Below, piece after piece: positions 27,445 through 37,908 of a DNA stretch of 64,000 nt (position 1 is the first letter of the stretch; the number at the start of each line of letters is the position of its first letter). The translations under genes were made by a program, and so were the position numbers. This DNA comes from Microbacterium flavum (GTDB taxonomy: Bacteria; Actinomycetota; Actinomycetes; Actinomycetales; Microbacteriaceae). Below the pieces are notes generated by a model. That model was given only the letters and a program-made list of their open reading frames with translations, was not told where the DNA came from and searched no databases. The DNA lies in contig NZ_JAFLHG010000003.1 of assembly GCF_018717645.1 (NCBI RefSeq), positions 186,001 through 250,000 on the forward strand. The letters are read 5' to 3'.

Positions 27445-28716
27445 TCAGACGCCGGCCAGGCGCTCGATCGCGGCGAGCGGGATCCCGAGCCAGTCAGGGC
27501 GGTAGCGGGCTTCGTAGATCGCCTCGTACACGGCCTTGTCGAGCTCGAGCGCGTCCAGGAGCGCGCCGGCGGGCTCGTCGCCCGTCACTCCGGCATAGCC
27601 CGCGAGGAACGCGGCGCGGGCGCTCGACGCCCACGCCGTCGGGTTGCCCTGGACGTCCGCCGGCGCGCCGAGCACGAGTGAGCCCGACACGTAGTCGAAC
27701 GAGCGGAGCATCCCGGCGATGTCCCGGAGCGCGAGATCCGGCGCGCGACGCTCCTCCATGGGGCGCATGGGCTCACCTTCGAAATCGAGGAGCACCCAGC
27801 CGCGGCCGGCGACCTGGAGCACCTGACCCAGGTGATAGTCCCCGTGGATGCGCTGCAGAGCGGGCCACCGGGCGGATGCCGCAGCGTCATAGCGTCGCGT
27901 GATGCGCTCCCGATGCGCGGCGAGGGCGGGGACCTCGTCGAGGGCGATCGTGAGCCGGCGGCGCCACGCGCTCTCGAGGGTGGAGCGTGCGGCGGGGCCC
28001 GGCTCGGAGACGGGGAACAGCCGCGCGAGGTCGAGGTGGACCTCGGCGGTGGCACGGCCGAGCTCTTCCGCGTCACGACGGAAGTCGGCGCCGGCCGCGG
28101 CGGAGCGCAGGGCGACGCGCCAGGCATCCTCGACGCCGGGAAGGAACTCCTGGGCGAACGCCAGCGGGCCGCTCGCCGTGCCGTCGGGCACCGTCCATGC
28201 GCTCTCCCACGTGCCGAGGGCGGCGGGGACGTGCGGCGATCCCGCTGCGGCCAAGGCGCTCTGCAGCTCGATGTCGGGGTTGGATCCCGCCTCCAAGCGC
28301 CGGTACACCTTGCAGATCACCGGGGGTTCGCCCTCCGGACGATAGATGACCGACGTGTTGGACTGCTCGCCGCGCAGGACCTCGGCATCCCCGGCGGGGA
28401 GGCCGATCGCGCGAGCGAGGAGCGTGGTGTAGGCGGGGTCGGTGGGCCCGTCGGTGACGACGCGACCGTCCGGGAGGCTGCCGATGACGCTCGTCCCCGT
28501 CGGCGCCGGCGCGGAGCGCAGGACGACCGGCACCTGGTAGACGATCTCGCGCGGTGCGGCATCATCGGCGACCGCGTAGATCCGCACCTCCGCGCCGGCG
28601 TCGTCCGCACCCGCCGGGATCTCACCCAGGATGCGCAGCGCCGGCGGCTCGCCGGCCGCGGAGTACCAGCGCTGCCGGGGGAGCCACGTTCGCAGCAGGG
28701 GGAGGGCCGTTGCCAT
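27445..28716 (-). CDS. Maltokinase-like phosphotransferase
   Basis: 423 residues, APH/maltokinase fold with an intact active site: IHGDYHLGQVL (catalytic Asp) and LLDFEGEP (metal Asp). The N-terminus LLRTWLPRQRWYSAAG is the signature N-cap of actinobacterial maltokinase (Mak/Pep2), which makes maltose 1-phosphate for the GlgE alpha-glucan pathway. No treS or glgE is in the window, so the substrate is inferred. ATG 28716 is preferred over the upstream start because TACCCT ends six bases before it. Confidence 0.8.
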   Translation of the reverse strand: MATALPLLRTWLPRQRWYSAAGEPPALRILGEIPAGADDAGAEVRIYAVADDAAPREIVYQVPVVLRSAPAPTGTSVIGSLPDGRVVTDGPTDPAYTTLLARAIGLPAGDAEVLRGEQSNTSVIYRPEGEPPVICKVYRRLEAGSNPDIELQSALAAAGSPHVPAALGTWESAWTVPDGTASGPLAFAQEFLPGVEDAWRVALRSAAAGADFRRDAEELGRATAEVHLDLARLFPVSEPGPAARSTLESAWRRRLTIALDEVPALAAHRERITRRYDAAASARWPALQRIHGDYHLGQVLQVAGRGWVLLDFEGEPMRPMEERRAPDLALRDIAGMLRSFDYVSGSLVLGAPADVQGNPTAWASSARAAFLAGYAGVTGDEPAGALLDALELDKAVYEAIYEARYRPDWLGIPLAAIERLAGV

Positions 28717-28722
28717 GCGTCG

Positions 28723-28728
28723 AGGGTA
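28723..28728 (-). promoter_or_regulatory. -10 box, leaderless promoter of the maltokinase-like gene
   Basis: TACCCT on the minus strand followed by six bases and the ATG at 28716. Confidence 0.55.
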
Positions 28729-28782
28729 TCGCCTCGGCATCCTCAGCCCGCGGACGCCCGACCCGCGCCGTCTCCCGCGCGG

Positions 28783-28992
28783 TCAGTCGCCGTCGCCGTC
28801 GCCGTCCGCGTCGACCGCGACCTCGGCGATCGTCGCGGCGGGCACGCCGAAGGCGATGTCGATCGACGAGACGGTGGCGAGGTCGCCCAGGGGAGGTGGA
28901 AGGACCTCTCCGGGGACGCGCGCCTCCCACGGCTCGGCGGGGAGACCGGCCCATTCGGTCGGCTCTTCGGGGCGGCTCTGGAAGATTCCCAT
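28783..28992 (-). CDS. Small conserved acidic protein, unknown function
   Basis: 69 residues: starts MGIFQSRPEEPTEWAGLPAE and ends in an Asp/Gly repeat (DADGDGDGD). No membrane segment, signal peptide or Cys. Not a family I can name, though the start pattern (MGIF, TEWAGLP) looks like a small conserved actinobacterial protein. Sits four bases after the stop of the gene at 28997 on the same strand, so the two are probably co-transcribed. Confidence 0.6.
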   Translation of the reverse strand: MGIFQSRPEEPTEWAGLPAEPWEARVPGEVLPPPLGDLATVSSIDIAFGVPAATIAEVAVDADGDGDGD

Positions 28993-28996
28993 GCGC

Positions 28997-29878
28997 TTAT
29001 TCTGCGCGCCCTCGCGGGGAGCGCACCACGGCCCCGGCGATGCGCTTGGTGCCCGCCCCGATGGACGCGCCCGTGCGGCGGACGACGCCGAACGCCGACG
29101 ACTCCAATCGTGACGCGCCCGGGCGCGGTTCGAGCTCCGGCGGGTAGATCGTCGGGGGGACGCCGAAGGCGCGTCGCGAGCCGACCACGACCCGTCGCCC
29201 GAGAAGGTGGTTGCCGGTGCCGCCGACGGCCGCACCGATGCCGAACGGGAGCGCCTTGCCGAGCACGGATGCGCTCCCGCGCGTCGCGAACTGTCGGATG
29301 AACGCCGACTTCAGCCGATCGACGAGCGGCCCGACGGCGGCGCGGGGGAGCGATTTCGTGATGAGCTCGCCCCAATACGTCGAGCGTGCGGCACCGGTGC
29401 CGGCGAGCTGCTGACCGAGCTGCCCGACGAGGTCGACGCCCTCCTTGCCGAGCATGAGGGTCAGAACGAGGGCGCGAGCGCGGTCGGGGTTCTCCACGGG
29501 GATGCCGTGGAGCTCGGCCAGGGACTGCGCGAACAGTGCGGTGGCATCCAGGAACCCGATCGTCTCGACGCCCGACAGCGCGAGGGTCACCCCGGTGCCG
29601 ATCCCCGGGACGACCGCGGTCGCGCCGACGGCCGCGCCACCGGTGGTCACGGCCGTGAGGTAGCGCCGCTCGAGCATGCGGACGATCTCCGGCGTCGTGG
29701 CGTCGGGATGCCGCAGGCGGATGCTGCGCAGGTGCGCCACGACGGCGGGGCGCTGGATGCGCAGGACGCCGTCGAGGGCTCGGATCACGTGCGGATGCTC
29801 CGGGGAGCCCTGCGGGGGCAGCCCGCCGTCCCAGGGGGCGTCGTCGGGCATGGAATGGATGCGGTGGACCTTTGCCAT
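28997..29878 (-). CDS. Conserved protein with hydrophobic core, possibly EcsC-like
   Basis: 293 residues. A hydrophobic, Gly-rich stretch near 75-115 (VPGIGTGVTLALSGVETIGF) could insert in or lie on a membrane, followed by amphipathic helices; a second Gly-rich stretch (FGIGAAVGGTGNHLLGR) lies near 210. The pattern recalls EcsC-family proteins, but I could not confirm this. ATG at 29878 chosen over a GTG at 29887 because a TACGAT box (29889-29894) leaves only one base before the GTG. Likely an operon with the small gene downstream. Confidence 0.6.
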   Translation of the reverse strand: MAKVHRIHSMPDDAPWDGGLPPQGSPEHPHVIRALDGVLRIQRPAVVAHLRSIRLRHPDATTPEIVRMLERRYLTAVTTGGAAVGATAVVPGIGTGVTLALSGVETIGFLDATALFAQSLAELHGIPVENPDRARALVLTLMLGKEGVDLVGQLGQQLAGTGAARSTYWGELITKSLPRAAVGPLVDRLKSAFIRQFATRGSASVLGKALPFGIGAAVGGTGNHLLGRRVVVGSRRAFGVPPTIYPPELEPRPGASRLESSAFGVVRRTGASIGAGTKRIAGAVVRSPRGRAE

Positions 29879-29927
29879 GTCACCCACGATCGTAAGCGCC
29901 CCGGCGGCGGGAGGGCGCGGCGGCGCG

Positions 29928-30620
29928 TCAGACGAACTGGTTCGCCCGCTCGAGGTCTTCGGCGAAGTCGACCTCGACGGCGTAGAGGTCGGAGATGTCC
30001 AGCGGCTCCAGGAGGAGGCCGTTCTCCGCGATCGCGAGCTCGAGGCCGCGCTCGAAGTAGTCCTGGTCGGCGACCCGGCCGAGCTGCGCGATGAGCGCCC
30101 GCTTGTCGCGGCTCGAGATGTAGTTGATGCCGACGGCCTCGCCGATGCCCGCGGCGACGGTCTTGGAGAGCTCCTTGATGTAGCCCTCCGCCGTCACGGT
30201 GTACTTGACCTCTTCGTCGCTGACGCGGGCGGTGTTGACCGCGACGAACGACCGGTCGTCCTCGACCAGCTCGATCGCCCGTCCGAGGACGCGCGGGTCG
30301 AAGACGACGTCGCCGTTCATCCACAGCACGCCGCCCTTGCCGGTCGCCTTGAGGGCGCGCAGGAGGCTCTTGGACGTGTTGGTCTGGTCGTAGCGATCGT
30401 TGTGGACGTAGTCGACGTCGGGGAACGCGTCGATGACGGTCTCCGCGCGATAGCCGACCACGGTCGTGATCCGTGCGTCGCTGCCGAAGGCGGCGCGGAT
30501 GTTGTCGTGCTGCTGCTGCATGATGCTGCGACCGTCACTCAGTTCGGTCAGCGGCTTCGGGAGGCTCCGGCCGAGGCGGGATCCCATGCCGGCGGCGAGG
30601 ATGACGGTCTGAAGAGTCAA
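29928..30620 (-). CDS. LicC-like nucleotidyltransferase (sugar/alcohol-phosphate cytidylyltransferase)
   Basis: 230 residues, GT-A-like NTP transferase. N-terminal ILAAGMGSRLGRSLPKPL is the nucleotide-binding loop with the conserved Lys; WMNGDVVFD (near 100) and VEVDFAEDLERA (near 217) carry metal-binding Asps. Closest in style to LicC phosphocholine cytidylyltransferases. It may supply a CDP-activated unit to the glycerophosphotransferase cluster 2.5-8 kb away; that link is inference. Starts at TTG with AGGAG eight bases upstream. Confidence 0.8.
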   Translation of the reverse strand: MTLQTVILAAGMGSRLGRSLPKPLTELSDGRSIMQQQHDNIRAAFGSDARITTVVGYRAETVIDAFPDVDYVHNDRYDQTNTSKSLLRALKATGKGGVLWMNGDVVFDPRVLGRAIELVEDDRSFVAVNTARVSDEEVKYTVTAEGYIKELSKTVAAGIGEAVGINYISSRDKRALIAQLGRVADQDYFERGLELAIAENGLLLEPLDISDLYAVEVDFAEDLERANQFV

Positions 30621-30806
30621 AGTAGGTGCTCCTGAAGGTTCTGTTCACTGTCTGTTCGACGTGGGGACACTCCTTCGTGCCGCCCGCCATGGTATCGAAG
30701 GCGCCTGGGAGAGCGCAGGAAGTGGCCGGTCCGTTGCCTTTTCGTGATGTTTGCGCTAGCGCCGTCACGGGGTGGAACACGCCCCGCACAGCCGGTTCTC
30801 GCTTGC

Positions 30807-30812
30807 TAGGTT
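30807..30812 (+). promoter_or_regulatory. -10 box, leaderless promoter of the ABC exporter operon
   Basis: TAGGTT, six bases before the GTG at 30819. The 198-bp gap behind it (30621-30818) also has to hold the promoter of the divergent cytidylyltransferase gene, which I could not place. Confidence 0.5.
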
Positions 30813-30818
30813 GGTCGA

Positions 30819-32293
<1,475 letters not shown>

Positions 32294-32318
<25 letters not shown>

Positions 32319-33850
32319 GGATCGACCTGCTCATCGGCGCGTTCCGCGGCGATGCGCGACACGTCCTCACCCGCGTCGCGGGGCTCGGACTCCTGGTCGC
32401 GGCGCTCGTCGCCATCTTCTTCGGCGCGGCCCGATTGCATCACGCGGATGCCGCGACCGCGCAGGCGGTCACGGTGGTGGTCGGCTCGGCCCTCGCGCTC
32501 GGCTTCTTCCTGGGCGCGCTCGTGGGCGGGTTCGACGATCAGCTCGATCCGCGCCGGTTCGCCGTCTTCGGGACCTCGCCGATGCGTGTCGCCGGGGCGA
32601 CCTTCCTCGCCGGCGTGCTGAGCGTTCCCGTCCTCGGGGTCATCGCGGTCGCGGTCGCGATCGGCGGGCTGTGGCGGGCGCAGGGCGCACCGCTGCCGAT
32701 CGTCGTCCTCGCGGCGGTGCTGGCTGTTCTCACCTGCATGCTCCTGGCGAAGATCGGGCTCGCGATCGGCGGCCTCCTTCTGCGCGAACGCCGCTCGCGG
32801 GAGCTCAGCGGACTGTTCCTCGTGATGATCGTCGTCGTGGCGGTGCCCGTCGCGATCTTCTTTGTCTCGCTCGAATGGGACGGTGCGGTGCCGTCGGCTC
32901 TCGCCGAAGCCGTGCGCGTCCTCTCCCTCACACCGCTCGGGGCCGCGTGGGCGATCCCCGGAGGCGCCGTGGCGGGGTCGTCCACGGCGCAGATCGTCGT
33001 CGCCGTCCTCACCGTTCTTCTGCTGGGCGCGGCGTGGGTGGCTCTCGTCCGACTCCTGCTGACGACGACGGAGCGCCCGGGAGCAGGGCGGGAACGCGCG
33101 GGCCTCGGCTGGTTCGCGCTCACTCCCAGCACACCCGGCGGGGGGATCGCCGCACGCAGCCTCCTCTACTGGCTGCGGGACCCGCGGTACATCGTCAACC
33201 TCGTCGTCGTCCCGGTCGGCGCGACGCTCGCGATCGCGCCGCTCCTGCTGGTCGGCGTGCCCATCGAGTACGTCGCGCTCGTGCCCGCCCCGCTCATGGC
33301 CCTCTTCTTCGGATGGCTGGCGCACAACGACCTCGCCTACGATTCGACGGCATTGTGGATGCATGTGGCCTCGGCCGTGCGGGGGGCCTCCGACCGGGCG
33401 GGGCGGCTCGTGCCGGTCGCTCTCGTGGCCCTCGCCGCCCTCGCGGTGTCGATCCCGCTCCTGGTCTCCCTCCACGGTCGGTGGGTGGTCCTCCCCGCGA
33501 TGGTCGGCGTGTGCGCGAGCCTCTTCCTGTGCGGGCTGGGCTTGTCCTCGGTGTCGTCGGTGGTCGCGCCGTACGCGGTCTCGCGGCCGGGGGACAGCCC
33601 CTTCCAGCAGCCGCAGCGTTCCGGCGGCGGACTGTCTCAGGGGGTCGTCCTGCTCGGTGCGATCGTGTTCAGCGCCCCGGCGCTGTGGCTCGGGTGGCTC
33701 ACGTTGACCTCGGACGCCGCGCTGGCGTGGGCGACGCTGTGGACGGGCGTCGGCATCGGACTTCTCGTACTCCTCGCCGGCATCCTCACGGGCGGCGCCG
33801 TCTTCTCCCGTCGTGGGGGGCGTCTGATGGAGTTCGTCGAGTCCACCTGA
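32294..33850 (+). CDS. ABC transporter permease (polytopic, 12 or so helices)
   Basis: 518 residues, almost entirely hydrophobic with short loops; about twelve predicted helices in two sets separated by a hydrophilic part near 255-285. No binding-protein gene is adjacent, which fits an exporter. It overlaps the ATPase gene by 25 bp in another frame, so expression is coupled. Substrate unknown. It starts at GTG 32294; a TTG three bases on is a weaker alternative. Confidence 0.8.
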
Positions 33851-33888
33851 CGGGCCCGCCTCCCCGCCCCGACCTCCAGGCCACGCCC

Positions 33889-33894
33889 TAGACT
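33889..33894 (+). promoter_or_regulatory. -10 box of the DUF3039 gene
   Basis: TAGACT, eight bases before the ATG at 33903; transcript would start within a base or two of the start codon. Confidence 0.5.
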
Positions 33895-33902
33895 CGGATG
33901 TC

Positions 33903-34169
33903 ATGAGCACTCCGGTGGAAGGCCCCGATCAGGGCGGCACGCTGACACTCGACCGCGAACTCGAAGAGCTCCTGCGCGAGGAGAACATCGAGCCCGGTGA
34001 TCATGAGCGCTTCTCGCACTACGTGAAGAAGGACAAGATCGTCGAGTCGGCCATCACCGGCAAGCCGGTGCGCGCGCTGTGCGGCAAGAAGTGGACGCCG
34101 GGTCGCGACCCGGAGAAGTTCCCCGTCTGCCCCACGTGCAAGGAGATCTACGAGTCGCTGATCAGCTGA
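33903..34169 (+). CDS. DUF3039 family protein, possible zinc-binding
   Basis: 88 residues. Acidic N-terminal half, then YVKKDKIVESAITGKPVRALCGKKWTP (given in parts: KKDKIVESAITGKPVRALCG, KKWTPGRDPEKF) and VCPTCKEIYESL. One Cys in ALCG plus the CPTC pair could bind a metal. A small conserved actinobacterial family without known role. Short leader or leaderless from TAGACT. Converges with pncB. Confidence 0.85.
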   Translation: MSTPVEGPDQGGTLTLDRELEELLREENIEPGDHERFSHYVKKDKIVESAITGKPVRALCGKKWTPGRDPEKFPVCPTCKEIYESLIS

Positions 34170-34181
34170 GCGCTCAGTGCC

Positions 34182-35546
34182 TCACCGCGCGGCGTCGACG
34201 TAGACGGTCGGCAGTGCGGGGTCCGACCGGCTCAGCGCCAGCGCCGTGATGGGCAGCTCCTCGCGCACGCGGGCGTGGTGCGCGCGGGCCTGGGCGACTC
34301 CGGCCGGTCCCGCGAAGGCGGGGTCCGCCTCGCCGTGATCGACGAGCGTCACCTGCAGGGGACGTGCGTCCGGGTGCTCGGCGGGGGTGTCGATGCTCTC
34401 GAAGCCGTCGGAGACGGCGATCAGCTCGCTCGTGGCGGTCCCGTGCTCGAGGGTGCGGAAGGCGGCCTTGCGCCCGCCCGTGGACGCCTTGTCCGTCGAC
34501 GCCTTCGCGACCGCGACCCAGCCTCCCGCGGCATCCTGACGCGCCACGAGCTTGTAGACCATGCCGGCGGTGGGAGCGCCCGAACCGGTGACGACGGACG
34601 TGCCGACCCCGTAGGCGTCGACGGGAGATGCCGCGAGCGCGGCGATCGCGAACTCGTCGAGGTCGCTCGTGACGGTGATCCGTGTGCCGGTCGCGCCGAG
34701 CCGGTCGAGCTGCGCGCGGACCTCGGCCGCGACCGTCGGGAGGTCGCCGGAGTCGATCCGGACCCCGCCGAGCGACGTGCCCGCGACGCGCACCGCGGTC
34801 TCGACGCCGGTGCGGATGTCGTACGTGTCGATGAGCAGGGTGGTCTGGGCGCCGAGCGCCTCGACCTGGCTCCGGAACGCCTCCTCCTCCGTATCGTGCA
34901 GAAGGGTCCACGCGTGCGCGGCGGTGCCCATCGTGGGGATGCCCCAGGTGCGTCCCGCCTCGAGGTTGCTCGTCGCGCCGAACCCCGCGATGTAGGCCGC
35001 ACGGGCCGCCGCGACCGCCGAGTGCTCGGCCGCCCGGCGCGACCCCATCTCGGAGAGCGGGCGGTCGCCCGCGGCGATGCTCATACGCGCGGCCGCGTTG
35101 GCGATGGCCGAGTCGTGGTTGAGGATCGACAGCGCGATCGTCTCGAGGATGACCGCCTCGGCGAAGGACCCCTCGACCGTGAGGATCGGCGATCCGGGGA
35201 AGTACAGCTCGCCTTCGCGGTAGCCGCGGATCGTGCCGGCGAAACGGTATCCCTCGAGGAAGGAGAGCGTCTGGGCGCTGACGACGCCGTTGTCGCGGAG
35301 GTAGCGCAGCTCGTCGTCGCCGAAGCGGAAGTCGCGGAGCGCCTCCAGGAGGCGTCCCGTTCCTGCGACGACGCCGAAGCGGCGCGCCCCGGGGAGACGC
35401 CGGCCGAACAGCTCGAAGACGCACGGCCGGTCCGCCGTCCCGTCGCGCAGAGCGGCATCGATCATCGTCAGCTCGTAGCGGTCGGTCAGGAGTGCGGTGG
35501 ACGGTCCCTGAGCCTGTCCCGGTCCCTGAGCCTGTCGAAGGGTCAT
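34182..35546 (-). CDS. pncB: Nicotinate phosphoribosyltransferase
   Basis: 454 residues. Makes nicotinate mononucleotide from nicotinate, PRPP and ATP in the NAD salvage pathway. Motifs: [15 protein letters not shown] at the start of the domain, [33 protein letters not shown] with the catalytic-His region, IRIDSGDL (as VRIDSGDL), and [21 protein letters not shown]. Residues 3-16 ([14 protein letters not shown]) are encoded by two copies of a dispersed repeat, yet the ATG at 35546 has TAGAGT exactly six bases upstream, so that peptide is probably translated. Confidence 0.92.
   Translation of the reverse strand: MTLRQAQGPGQAQGPSTALLTDRYELTMIDAALRDGTADRPCVFELFGRRLPGARRFGVVAGTGRLLEALRDFRFGDDELRYLRDNGVVSAQTLSFLEGYRFAGTIRGYREGELYFPGSPILTVEGSFAEAVILETIALSILNHDSAIANAAARMSIAAGDRPLSEMGSRRAAEHSAVAAARAAYIAGFGATSNLEAGRTWGIPTMGTAAHAWTLLHDTEEEAFRSQVEALGAQTTLLIDTYDIRTGVETAVRVAGTSLGGVRIDSGDLPTVAAEVRAQLDRLGATGTRITVTSDLDEFAIAALAASPVDAYGVGTSVVTGSGAPTAGMVYKLVARQDAAGGWVAVAKASTDKASTGGRKAAFRTLEHGTATSELIAVSDGFESIDTPAEHPDARPLQVTLVDHGEADPAFAGPAGVAQARAHHARVREELPITALALSRSDPALPTVYVDAAR
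35504..35543 (+). repeat. Two tandem copies of a GGTCCCTGAGCCTGTC repeat
   Basis: GGTCCCTGAGCCTGTC occurs twice in tandem, the second followed by GAAGGG. This is the widespread actinobacterial 'CCCTGAGCCTGTCGAAGGG' element as I remember it, normally intergenic. Here it lies inside the first codons of pncB. Confidence 0.75.
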
Positions 35547-35552
35547 GCGGTC

Positions 35553-35558
35553 ACTCTA
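35553..35558 (-). promoter_or_regulatory. -10 box, leaderless promoter of pncB
   Basis: TAGAGT on the minus strand, six bases before the ATG at 35546. It fixes the start upstream of the repeat-encoded peptide. Confidence 0.55.
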
Positions 35559-35570
35559 TCGACGGCCGGG

Positions 35571-35576
35571 TAGGCT
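35571..35576 (+). promoter_or_regulatory. -10 box of the murI-rph operon
   Basis: TAGGCT, eight bases before the GTG at 35585; only 12 bases separate it from the divergent pncB box. Confidence 0.5.
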
Positions 35577-35584
35577 GGTCGATC

Positions 35585-36412
35585 GTGGACGACGCGCCGA
35601 TCGGGATCTTCGACTCCGGAGTCGGCGGGCTCACGGTGGCGCGTGCGGTCTCGCAGCTCCTGCCTCGAGAATCGGTGCTCTACATCGGCGACACGGCGCA
35701 TTCGCCGTACGGTCCCAAGCCGATCGCGGACGTCCGCCGCTACGGCCTTGAGGTCCTCGACACGCTCGTCGATCAGGGCGTGAAGATGCTCGTGATCGCC
35801 TGCAACACGGCATCCGCCGCGATGCTGCGCGACGCGCGCGAGCGTTACGACGTCCCGGTCGTTGAGGTCATCGGGCCCGCCGTCCGCACCGCGATCTCCA
35901 CGACCCGCAACCGCCGCGTCGGCGTCATCGGCACCGACGGGACGATCGGCTCGGGCGTCTACCAGGACATGCTCGGGGTCAACGCGGACCTGACCGTGGT
36001 GGCGCAGGCGTGTCCGCGGTTCGTGGAGTTCGTCGAGGCCGGCGTCACCGATTCGCCCGAGGTGCTGGAAGTCGCGGAGCAGTATCTCGCGCCGCTGCGC
36101 CACGCGGGGGTGGACACCCTCGTCCTCGGCTGCACCCATTACCCGTTCCTCGAGGGCGCGATCAGCTACGTCATGGGGGAGGGTGTCTCGCTGGTCTCCA
36201 GTGACACCGAGACCGCCAAGGACGTCTACCGGCAGCTCGTCTCGCGCGACCTGCTCGCGGGGCCGGGCGCCGTGGCATCCCACGTCTACGAGGCGACCGG
36301 CGACTCCGCCGATGACTTCATCCGACTCGCCGATCGGCTGATGGGGCGCGGCGTCTCCGCCGTCCGCCTCGTGCAGACCGGCGCCATCGACCTTCCGAGG
36401 GGAATCCTGTGA
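35585..36412 (+). CDS. murI: Glutamate racemase
   Basis: 275 residues. Converts L- to D-glutamate for peptidoglycan. The two catalytic cysteines are Cys73 (ACNTAS) and Cys183 (GCTHYPF); N-terminal [16 protein letters not shown] is the family signature. GTG start at 35585 (the frame is open upstream but that part contains the pncB repeat on the other strand). Its stop overlaps the rph GTG (GTGA). Confidence 0.95.
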   Translation: MDDAPIGIFDSGVGGLTVARAVSQLLPRESVLYIGDTAHSPYGPKPIADVRRYGLEVLDTLVDQGVKMLVIACNTASAAMLRDARERYDVPVVEVIGPAVRTAISTTRNRRVGVIGTDGTIGSGVYQDMLGVNADLTVVAQACPRFVEFVEAGVTDSPEVLEVAEQYLAPLRHAGVDTLVLGCTHYPFLEGAISYVMGEGVSLVSSDTETAKDVYRQLVSRDLLAGPGAVASHVYEATGDSADDFIRLADRLMGRGVSAVRLVQTGAIDLPRGIL

Positions 36413-37143
36413 CCGACATCACCCGCGCCGACGGGCGCTCCACCAGTCAGCTCCGTCCCGTGACCATCGAGCGGGGCTGGAGCGCCCACGCGGAAGGCTC
36501 CGCGCTGATCTCCTTCGGGGGCACGAAGGTGCTCTGCACCGCGTCCTTCACGGGCGGTGTGCCGCGGTGGCTCACCGGCAAGGGCAAGGGATGGGTGACC
36601 GCGGAGTACGCGATGCTGCCGCGCGCGACGAACAGTCGCAACGACCGCGAATCGATCAAGGGGAAGGTCGGCGGCCGCACGCACGAGATCTCACGCCTGA
36701 TCGGGCGGGCCCTGCGCGCCGTCGTGGACACGAAGGCTCTCGGCGAGAACACGATCGTCATCGACTGCGACGTGCTGCAGGCCGACGGCGGCACGCGCAC
36801 CGCTGCGATCACGGGCGCCTACGTCGCCCTCGCGGACGCCATCGAGTGGGGCCGCGCCAAGGGGCTGGTGAAGAAGAACGCGTCCGTGCTGGTCGACTCG
36901 GTCGCCGCGATCTCGGTCGGGATCATCGACGGGGAGCCGATGCTCGATCTCGCCTACGTCGAGGATGTCCGCGCCGAGACGGACATGAACGTCGTGGTCA
37001 CCGGCCGCGGCCTCTTCGTCGAGGTGCAGGGCACGGCGGAGGGGGCACCGTTCGACAAGCGCGAGCTCGATGCGCTGCTGGAGCTCGGCGTCGCCGGCTG
37101 CGCTGACCTCCGCACGGCCCAGCTCGCCGCTCTGGATTCCTGA
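36409..37143 (+). CDS. rph: Ribonuclease PH
   Basis: 244 residues. Phosphorolytic 3'-5' exoribonuclease that trims tRNA 3' ends. Family motifs: TADGRS-type start ([13 protein letters not shown]), [14 protein letters not shown], and [21 protein letters not shown] with the phosphate-binding and metal-binding residues. Translationally coupled to murI, and 41 bp before rdgB; murI-rph-rdgB is the usual actinobacterial order. The tRNA genes in this window lack or partly lack encoded CCA, so end maturation matters for them. Confidence 0.95.
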   Translation: MTDITRADGRSTSQLRPVTIERGWSAHAEGSALISFGGTKVLCTASFTGGVPRWLTGKGKGWVTAEYAMLPRATNSRNDRESIKGKVGGRTHEISRLIGRALRAVVDTKALGENTIVIDCDVLQADGGTRTAAITGAYVALADAIEWGRAKGLVKKNASVLVDSVAAISVGIIDGEPMLDLAYVEDVRAETDMNVVVTGRGLFVEVQGTAEGAPFDKRELDALLELGVAGCADLRTAQLAALDS

Positions 37144-37184
37144 TCCCCGGCGTCCGGACTGCGCCTGAGCACCGATCTCCCGAC

Positions 37185-37817
37185 ATGACGAACCAGAACT
37201 CCTCAGACCCGTCGTCCGATCGCCGGAGAGTGGTCCTCGCGACCCACAATCCGCACAAGGTGGAGGAGTTCGGTCAGATCGTCGCCACCGTCCGACCGGA
37301 CCTGGAGGTCGTCGGGTACGACGGTCCGGAGCCCGTCGAGGACGGCACCACCTTCGCGGCGAACGCCCTGATCAAGGCCCGCGCCGCGGCGGCGCACACG
37401 GGTCTTCCCGCCCTCGCCGACGACTCCGGCATCTGCGTCGACGTCCTCGGCGGCGCCCCGGGGGTGTTCTCGGCGTACTGGGCCGGGCACCGCAAGGATG
37501 CCGCCGCGAACCTGGAGCTCCTGCTCGACCAGCTCTCCGACATCGCCGATCCGCATCGCACCGCCCACTTCACCTCGACGATCGCCCTCGTGATCCCCGG
37601 CGGCGCGGAGCATGTCGTCGAGGGACTCTGGCCCGGGCGCTTGGCCGGCGCCGCGGCCGGCGGGGGCGGCTTCGGCTACGACCCGATCTTCATCCCCGAC
37701 GGCCAGTCGCCGGGGGCGGAGCGGACGGCGGGGGAGTTGACCGCGGATGAGAAGAACGCGGATTCGCACCGGGCGCGGGCGTTCCGCGCCCTCGCCCCGC
37801 TCCTCGGCGCCCTCTGA
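37185..37817 (+). CDS. rdgB: dITP/XTP pyrophosphatase (RdgB/HAM1)
   Basis: 210 residues. House-cleaning hydrolase for dITP, ITP and XTP. Motifs: VLATHNPHKVEEF at the N-terminus, TFAANALIKARAA, ADDSGICVDVLGGAPGVFSAYWAG, and FGYDPIFIP followed by LTADEKNADSHRARA. ATG at 37185; a ten-residue Ser/Asp-rich lead precedes the core. Third gene of the murI-rph-rdgB set. Confidence 0.95.
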   Translation: MTNQNSSDPSSDRRRVVLATHNPHKVEEFGQIVATVRPDLEVVGYDGPEPVEDGTTFAANALIKARAAAAHTGLPALADDSGICVDVLGGAPGVFSAYWAGHRKDAAANLELLLDQLSDIADPHRTAHFTSTIALVIPGGAEHVVEGLWPGRLAGAAAGGGGFGYDPIFIPDGQSPGAERTAGELTADEKNADSHRARAFRALAPLLGAL

Positions 37818-37840
37818 CGCGTCGCGGCCGTCGAAGCTGA

Positions 37841-37855
37841 GAATCACACTCATTC
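37841..37855. promoter_or_regulatory. Imperfect palindrome upstream of the metal-efflux gene
   Basis: GAATCACACTCATTC, with GAAT/ATTC ends and an AT-rich setting, 54 bases before the cation-efflux start. Could be a Zur/Fur- or ArsR-type site, but the symmetry is only partial. Confidence 0.25.
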
Positions 37856-37896
37856 CCGACTGGGCGGGGGCCTCCCCTCGAGGCGGCGGAGGGGCA

Positions 37897-37902
37897 TAGC
37901 CT
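37897..37902 (+). promoter_or_regulatory. -10 box, leaderless promoter of the cation efflux gene
   Basis: TAGCCT, six bases before the ATG at 37909. Confidence 0.55.
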
Positions 37903-37908
37903 CGATGC

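Noticed and set aside
37841..37855. Firm Zur box before the cation efflux gene
   Set aside because: Only GAAT/ATTC ends are symmetric; kept as a low-confidence site, not as a finding.
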